Shown in pieces: positions 57,050 to 64,000 of a stretch of 64,000 bases of DNA. Location of the stretch: contig CP054936.1 in NCBI GenBank assembly GCA_013364255.1, forward strand, positions 4,804,853-4,868,852, read 5' to 3'. Source of the stretch: Streptomyces seoulensis (GTDB lineage: Bacteria > Actinomycetota > Actinomycetes > Streptomycetales > Streptomycetaceae). Every line of letters begins with the position of its first letter. Positions within the stretch are counted from its first letter, which is position 1. The position numbers and the translations under genes are program-made. The notes under the pieces are model-generated. The model ran no database searches and was not told the DNA's origin. It saw only the letters and a program-made list of their open reading frames with translations.

Positions 57050-58774
57050 ATGGCGCCCACATCCAGAGGTCGCGGGCGGCCACCCGCAGCTCCAGCGACG
57101 GGTTCTGAGCCACTAGACACGTTGGTGCTGCTCATCCGGGGGCTGCGCGTCCAGGCGCGACTGTCTGTCGAGGACGTGCACGAACTGCTGAAAAATAGTG
57201 GTTATCCGCAGAAACAGTTGCCCGCCCGGTCTACGTTCCACCGCAAGATGCGGGGCATCGGGCTGAAGAGTGAACGCCGCCTCGTCGAGGCAGTCATCGG
57301 GATCTGCGTCCCTGATGAGCAGAAGGCGAACGTGCACAGGGAACAGGCAGTCTCCTTGTTGCAGCAGGCTTGGTCGATGGACGCGAAGCCGACTGAGTCA
57401 CAGCGTGTACCGGCGCAGGAAGACGGCAAACTGATGCCCGAGCTAATTCGGGTCCAGCGTGAGTTGATCGACGTGCGGGCCCAACTTACAGGGGCGCTCC
57501 AGACTGCTAACGATGCCGAAAGGGAAGCCGCCCGATCACGGACGTTGCTGACCACGCTGCTGATGCTTGGCACCTTCAGCGGTGGGCCCAATGCCCTGCT
57601 GACCCGCAGCACCAACGTCGAGGCCAACCGAAACGAGACTCCGCGAGCAACACCTACCGCAAAAGGTCACCTGTCGAAGGCAGATCTACCGCTCGACGCC
57701 GACACCACGTACTCAGCAAGCCCAAACGATTCCCAGGGCCGTGCCAACGTCGGCAGTCAAATGGAGTGGCCCACAACCCATACTGATCCCGTCGACCGGT
57801 CCACCCTGTCCCACGTCCCCCATGCGAGCGACGAGAATGCGCCGAACGCCGATGCCTTGCCTTTCGAGCCGGAACCACGGCAGGACAGCGCACTGGAGGA
57901 GGTACTCGCGGAGGTGATGCGGTTGGATCCTGATGGCAGCCGAGTAGGGTCCGCAATCGACAGCGCAGGCCAGCATCTACTCGACCCGGTGCACACTGGT
58001 CGCTATCTCTGGTCCCATCTCCAGAGGACCGAGAGGATCGTCTTTGGCACCACCGTGCACCAAAGAGTGCAGCGCGAGTTGGGGCTGCACATTGGATCGA
58101 CCATGGACTTCACGGTGGCAGGACACGAGGTTGACCTAAAGTTCACGCTAGGCAGACACGAATGGGTGTTCCCGCCGGAGGTGCAGGGCCATTTGTCCCT
58201 AGTCATGAGCGCCGATGACGTTCGCGGTCGCTGGAGCCTCGGCTTGCTACGGGTGGAACCCAACCTGGTGCGCTCGGGAGCCAACCGCGATGGGAAACGC
58301 GGGCTGAACGCGGAAGGCCGACGCGCAATCAAGTGGATTCACTACGACCTTCCGCTACCCGATCACGCGTTGCGCCACCTGTCCCGCGACACGCTAGTCG
58401 CGATCCAATCCAAGCCTCTGGGACAAGCTCGTGTCGAAGAACTGCTACTGCAAGCCCAGCTCACCCCGATCAGCCAAGCGGATCTTTCGGCTGTAGCCCG
58501 TCAGGCTGACGGCCCCAAGCGAGTGCGAGAGGCAAGGCTCAGGCTGGCGCGTAAGGGCGTCCTCGTTCTGAGTGGCTCTATTCGCCAGCATGTTGATTGG
58601 GCTTCGACCCTCAGCTTGCCCGTCCCCGCGCCAAAGACGTTGATGAGCGTCCGGGTCACCCCGGCATCGCCTCAGCGGGACGACATTCCCACCATCACGC
58701 TCGACGGCACTCAATGGTGCGTGGCTCGTCCGGACGACCCAGAGGCCCCGTTGCCCCGGAACATCCTCCGTTGA
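57050..58774 (+). CDS. NaeI-type restriction endonuclease with N-terminal HTH-like domain
   Basis: Protein of 574 residues. Residues about 22-110 form a helical, HTH-like module (LVLLIRGLRVQARLSVEDVH, LPARSTFHRKMRG). A coiled segment and hydrophobic stretch (RTLLTTLLMLGTFSGG) and a disordered linker lead to the C-terminal domain at about 305-574, which matches NaeI. The catalytic spacing is conserved: D353, then D362 and K364 in MDFTVAGHEVDLKF, equivalent to NaeI D86, D95 and K97. GHLSLVMSADDVRGRWSLGL is also NaeI-like. NaeI cuts GCCGGC as a type IIE enzyme. No DNA methyltransferase gene is nearby, so this is an orphan. Lower GC than its neighbours suggests transfer. Confidence 0.82.
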   Translation: MAPTSRGRGRPPAAPATGSEPLDTLVLLIRGLRVQARLSVEDVHELLKNSGYPQKQLPARSTFHRKMRGIGLKSERRLVEAVIGICVPDEQKANVHREQAVSLLQQAWSMDAKPTESQRVPAQEDGKLMPELIRVQRELIDVRAQLTGALQTANDAEREAARSRTLLTTLLMLGTFSGGPNALLTRSTNVEANRNETPRATPTAKGHLSKADLPLDADTTYSASPNDSQGRANVGSQMEWPTTHTDPVDRSTLSHVPHASDENAPNADALPFEPEPRQDSALEEVLAEVMRLDPDGSRVGSAIDSAGQHLLDPVHTGRYLWSHLQRTERIVFGTTVHQRVQRELGLHIGSTMDFTVAGHEVDLKFTLGRHEWVFPPEVQGHLSLVMSADDVRGRWSLGLLRVEPNLVRSGANRDGKRGLNAEGRRAIKWIHYDLPLPDHALRHLSRDTLVAIQSKPLGQARVEELLLQAQLTPISQADLSAVARQADGPKRVREARLRLARKGVLVLSGSIRQHVDWASTLSLPVPAPKTLMSVRVTPASPQRDDIPTITLDGTQWCVARPDDPEAPLPRNILR

Positions 58775-58807
58775 CGATCAACCGCCGGAGTCGCCGCAAG
58801 CCACAGC

Positions 58808-58825
58808 GATCGCCGATCGGCGATC
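58808..58825. repeat. Perfect 18-bp palindrome after the NaeI-like gene
   Basis: GATCGCCGATCGGCGATC reads the same on both strands and lies 33 bases after the stop. It may be a protein-binding site near attP or part of a terminator. Confidence 0.7.
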
Positions 58826-58860
58826 TCCGAGGCACCATCTGGTTCGCCCGGCGGGACACC

Positions 58861-58882
58861 CGCTCACGCATCGCTCACGCAC
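58861..58882. repeat. Right copy of att-flanking 22-bp repeat
   Basis: Identical to 33848-33869 and in the same orientation, 91 bp inside the right att site. Candidate integrase arm-binding site. Confidence 0.7.
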
Positions 58883-58898
58883 GGCCCAGTAACTGACG

Positions 58899-58934
58899 CA
58901 GCGCCCGACCCGGCCGAAGCCGGACCGGGCGCTG
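58899..58934. terminator. Hairpin near right end of element
   Basis: Arms CAGCGCCCGACCCGGC and GCCGGACCGGGCGCTG with a CGAA loop; two mismatched positions. It can end both the NaeI-like transcript and, on the minus strand, the tRNA-Lys transcript, whose own terminator was displaced. Confidence 0.55.
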
Positions 58935-58972
58935 CGCCGCAGGTCAGAAGGGATCTCCCCTCTCCTGCACCC

Positions 58973-59018
58973 GTAGGCCCTGTGGGACTCGAACCCACAA
59001 CCAATGGATTAAAAGTCC
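58973..59018 (-). repeat. Right attachment site (within tRNA-Lys)
   Basis: The 46-bp copy that forms part of the intact tRNA gene; identical to 33688-33733. Confidence 0.93.
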
Positions 59019-59046
59019 ACTGCTCTGCCAATTGAGCTAAGGGCCC
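58974..59046 (-). tRNA. tRNA-Lys (TTT)
   Basis: 73 nt on the minus strand: GGGCCCTTAGCTCAATTGGC opening, anticodon TTT in GGACTTTTAATCC, T arm GGTTCGAGTCC, discriminator A, no encoded CCA. The cloverleaf is intact, with a G1-U72 wobble. The element has inserted in its 3' end and restored it. Confidence 0.96.
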
Positions 59047-59151
59047 AGGCGATGTCGCCTCCCCGAGCATAGCCGTAGGAGGCCGCGTCTCCGATCGGGT
59101 ATCGGGGAGGCGGGTCGTGAGTGTGGCGTACGGGTGGTGGTCCGGGGACGC

Positions 59152-59189
59152 GGAAGGGCCCGTACGAGCGGAGTCGTACGGGCCCTTCC
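59152..59189 (-). terminator. Helicase terminator
   Basis: Perfect 16-bp inverted repeat (59152-59167 and 59174-59189) with a 6-base loop, 19 bases after the helicase stop on the minus strand. It also lies upstream of tRNA-Lys. Confidence 0.85.
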
Positions 59190-59207
59190 CGGTCACCTCA
59201 GCAGGTG

Positions 59208-61514
<2,307 letters not shown>

Positions 61515-61733
61515 GCGAATGCGAAACCTTCCGGAGTCTCGTCGGCACGCGCCCGTCAACTCCGTGTTTCGCACCACGACCGCCTCGATGCGGTCAGCCA
61601 CGGCAAAGGAGAGTACGCGCCACACGGCGCGCTCTGCATGGGCGCCGGGCAAATGGGATCAAACGATCTACCACCATACGCACTCCTCACCCTCGAAGGC
61701 AAACTCAAGGGCAAACCGGTGCCATAGGGGCAG

Positions 61734-62294
61734 TCAGGCCAGTGTACCGGACGGACGGCGACCCGACCGGCCCGGTCGCGGCGCCGGCTCGCGCCGCTCC
61801 AGCTGCGGCCCGGTGCCCTCGTGCGCCGACGACGAGGGCTCGGCCGGCGGCGGCTCCGTCGTGGTCTGCGCGGGCGGCGGGGAGGCCGGGGGCTGCTCTA
61901 CGGCGGCCGACGTCTGCGGCGGGGGCGGCACCGCCTGCGTCGGTGTCGGATCACCGGCCTTCGGCGGCGGGCCGGGCTTCTTGGCGGTCGCGGTCGCCGC
62001 GGGCGCGCTGCCCGCCGCCGACGGCGAGGCCGCCGACGCGGACGGCGGGGCGCCGTCCCCGCCCGCCGCCTTCGCGCCGTGCCCGTGCTCGCCGCCGGCC
62101 GCACCGCCGGCCCGGCCCGCGCCGCCGCCGGACACCGCCGCCGCGTTCTCGGGAACCGCGCCGCCGCCCCGGCCGGCGGAGTGCGACGGCCGGGACCCGC
62201 CGCTCTCGTGGTCCGCCACGCTCATACAGCCGGTGACGGCGGTGAGGGCGGCGGCCACGGCGGCGAGCCGGACGGAAACAGGCAAGGGGCGCAC
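61734..62294 (-). CDS. Pro/Ala-rich putative lipoprotein
   Basis: Protein of 186 residues from GTG 62294 (CGGAGG about nine bases upstream). The N terminus is a lipoprotein signal with lipobox LTAVTGC. The mature part is low-complexity, rich in Gly, Pro, Ala, Ser and Thr, and ends in basic residues. No domain recognised; probably an extended surface protein. Confidence 0.75.
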   Translation of the reverse strand: MRPLPVSVRLAAVAAALTAVTGCMSVADHESGGSRPSHSAGRGGGAVPENAAAVSGGGAGRAGGAAGGEHGHGAKAAGGDGAPPSASAASPSAAGSAPAATATAKKPGPPPKAGDPTPTQAVPPPPQTSAAVEQPPASPPPAQTTTEPPPAEPSSSAHEGTGPQLERREPAPRPGRSGRRPSGTLA

Positions 62295-62361
62295 GGAAGC
62301 CACCTCCGGGAGAAGAAGTCTCCGTGCCCAACTCCCCGCGCCCGCAAAAGGAAACGGCCCC

Positions 62362-62721
62362 TCAGCCGTAGCCGAGCGCGTGCAGCCGCGCGTCGTCGAT
62401 CCCGAAGTGGTGGGCGATCTCGTGCACCACGGTCACCTCGGTCTCCGCGACGACGTCCTCGCGCGTCTCGCACATCCGCAGCGTCGGCCCGCGGTAGACC
62501 GTGATCCGGTCGGGCAGCACGCCCGCGTACCACTCGCCGCGCTCGGTCAGCGGAGTGCCCTCGTACAGTCCGAGCAGCTCCGGGTCGTCCGCGGGCGGCT
62601 CGTCCTCGACGAACACCGCGACGTTGTCCATCAGCCGGGTCAGCTCCGGCGGGATCCGGTCCAGGGCCTCGGCCACCAGTTCCTCGAACTGCTCGCGCGT
62701 CATCTCCAGCACAAGGGCCAT
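62362..62721 (-). CDS. Minimal zincin-like metallopeptidase
   Basis: 119 residues (start MALVLEMTREQFEELV). The active-site motif HExxH occurs in VTVVHEIAHHFGIDDARLHA, and the preceding text TLTERGEWYAGVLPDRITVY-like region is typical of the small DUF1025/metallopeptidase family of actinobacteria. Substrate unknown. A second in-frame ATG (MTREQFEE) is also possible. Confidence 0.88.
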   Translation of the reverse strand: MALVLEMTREQFEELVAEALDRIPPELTRLMDNVAVFVEDEPPADDPELLGLYEGTPLTERGEWYAGVLPDRITVYRGPTLRMCETREDVVAETEVTVVHEIAHHFGIDDARLHALGYG

Positions 62722-62852
62722 TGTCCGGCACGAACCCCGCCCACCGCCCGCACCACGGGGATCCGGTCCGCCCACCCCACGAGGATCCGGCCCACTCCCA
62801 GAGCCCCCGGCGCGCCGGAATATCCCGTGCCGCCCATGGGCATACGCGACCA

Positions 62853-64000
62853 ATGGCCCGCCGCGACCCCGCCGCCGACCTGAACCGCCGCCGCTCCCTC
62901 GCCCGGGGGACCCGGGCGATACGGCACCGCATACGAAGGGCGGTGCGCGCCCCCAGCGCCCCCGGCGTCACCGCCTCCACCCCCTCCACCCCCTTCACCG
63001 CCTCCACCCCCCCACCGCCCTCGCCCCCGAGCCCCGCCCCTGGCCGCGTGCCCTCGGTCTGGTCGCCGTCGTGATCGCCGGGGCCTGGCTCGGCCTGCTG
63101 TGCGTGGGCGCCACACGGGTGCCGGTCGGCCCCATGAACACCACGATGGCCCTGCGCCCCTCCCTCACCGGCGGCACCCGGATCAACGTCTCGCCGCTCG
63201 GCTCCCTGGAACTGCGCAGCCACACCGCTCCGGTCAGCCTGGACGTGAACGTCGACCGGCTCGACCCCGAGCGCTCCCAGGCCCTGGTCGACCACCCCGA
63301 GCGGATCTCCGGCCTCCAGGACGAGGTGGCGCACGACGTCGAGCACGGCGCCCTCGACCTGGCCGTACGCTCCTGCGCCGCCGTGGTCTTCGGCGCGACC
63401 GCGCTCGGCCTCGTCGTCTACCGCCGCCCGCGCCGCGCCCTGGCCGCCGGCGGCCTGGCCCTGACGCTGCTCACCGCGTCCGGCGCGACGGCGTACGCGA
63501 CCTGGAACCCCGAGTCCGTCCTGGAGCCGCGGTTCTCCGGGCTGCTCTCCTCGGCGCCCTCCCTGGTCGGCGACGCGCGCAACATCGTCACCGAGTTCGA
63601 CGTCTACCAGCGGGAACTGGCGCGCCTGGTCACCAACGTGACCAAGCTCTACGACGTCACCTCCACGCTCCCCGCCTACCAGCCCGATCCGACGACCGTC
63701 CGGGTCCTGCACGTCTCCGACATCCACCTCAACCCGGCGAGCTGGAAGATCATCGCCTCGCTGGTGCGGCAGTACCAGGTGGACGTGATCGTCGACTCCG
63801 GCGACACGATGGACCACGGCACGGCCGCCGAGAACGCCTTCCTCGACCCGGTCGAGAACCTGGGCGCGCCCTACGTCTGGGTGCGCGGCAACCACGACTC
63901 GCCCGCCACCCAGCGCTACCTGGAGCACCTGAAGAACGTGCACGTCCTGGACGACGGGCGGGCCGTGACCGTCGCCGGCCTGCGCTTCGCCGGGATGGGC
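62853..64000 (+). CDS. Metallophosphoesterase, frameshifted and cut by window end
   Basis: The frame starting MARRDPAADLNRRRSLARG runs to about 63074, while the family domain continues in another frame from about 63014 (LAPEPRPWPRALGLV) to the end of the window. One extra C in the C7 run at 63007-63013 would join them, so this is either a sequencing error or a real frameshift. The downstream part has two hydrophobic segments and the calcineurin-type motifs VRVLHVSDIHLNP, VDSGDTMD and VRGNHDS. Such proteins are membrane-bound phosphoesterases; the 3' end is beyond the window. Confidence 0.8.

Larger units (their letters stand above)
33688..59018. mobile_element. Integrative mobilizable element in tRNA-Lys
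   Basis: Bounded by the 46-bp direct repeat of the tRNA-Lys 3' end; one unit is 25,285 bp. The right side holds tyrosine integrase, excisionase-like gene, XRE regulator, a DUF3631 ATPase, a DUF2637 membrane protein, MobC-like protein and relaxase. The left and middle hold cargo (sigma factor, AlbA_2 protein, deformylase, glycosyltransferases, FkbM and Nudix). I found no TraB/FtsK translocase or T4SS, so transfer probably depends on machinery elsewhere. An IS copy has inserted within it. Confidence 0.92.

Overview
The window looks like a piece of a Streptomyces (or very close streptomycete) chromosome. It has very high GC, many GTG starts, a 16S-23S-5S operon without spacer tRNA, an initiator tRNA of the streptomycete type, and a run of genes typical of a Streptomyces core region. 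Family assignments rest on motifs read by eye; no database search was possible.

Layout. 1-2164: a membrane-anchored VirD4/TraD-like protein and a GNAT acetyltransferase. 2188-8048: a complete rRNA operon on the minus strand, from promoters at about 8.0-7.6 kb through 16S, 23S and 5S to a strong terminator. 8049-14611: MarR/MFS divergent pair, SpoIIE-type phosphatase with PAS and ATPase domains, NDH-2-like dehydrogenase, TetR regulator. 14612-25407: an orphan asparagine-synthase-like macrolactam cyclase whose 3' end is echoed in the adjacent spacer, a sporulation-associated-type regulator, LhgO-like oxidase, TrmB, PrsW protease, aldo/keto reductase, and an M23 peptidase behind a c-di-AMP (ydaO-type) riboswitch. 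25882-31994: initiator tRNA-Met, a RibD-like protein with swapped domain order, a two-gene glycosyltransferase/mannosyltransferase unit, an ECF sigma factor with a small membrane partner, and a membrane protein.

32147-33680 holds a two-gene toxin-antitoxin-like pair, a broken DUF6907-like gene and a stem-loop that is probably the original tRNA-Lys terminator. 33688-59018 is an integrated element of about 25.3 kb in the 3' end of tRNA-Lys(UUU), bounded by a 46-bp direct repeat. Its backbone is excisionase, XRE regulator, tyrosine integrase (TTG start overlapping the regulator), DUF3631 ATPase, DUF2637 membrane protein, MobC-like protein and an HUH relaxase. No TraB/FtsK-type translocase was found, so it looks mobilizable rather than self-transferring. 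Cargo includes a sigma factor fused to membrane segments and coupled to a small membrane peptide, an AlbA_2/Schlafen protein, an IS1380-type IS (TTAG duplication) that cleanly splits a membrane-protein gene, a peptide deformylase with a coupled XRE regulator, four ATGA-coupled glycosyltransferase-like genes, a P-loop kinase, an FkbM methyltransferase, a Nudix protein, and next to the attachment site an orphan NaeI-type endonuclease with an N-terminal HTH-like domain.

The most unusual signal is at 47982-48284, between the convergent Nudix and relaxase genes. It is an array of thirteen 15-bp palindromes at a near-perfect 24-bp period, whose arms change from block to block while staying self-complementary. 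After the element, 59152-64000 returns to core genes: a DEAD-box helicase with a long RG/RD-rich tail, a lipoprotein, a small zinc peptidase and a metallophosphoesterase cut by the window end, with an apparent frameshift at a C7 run.
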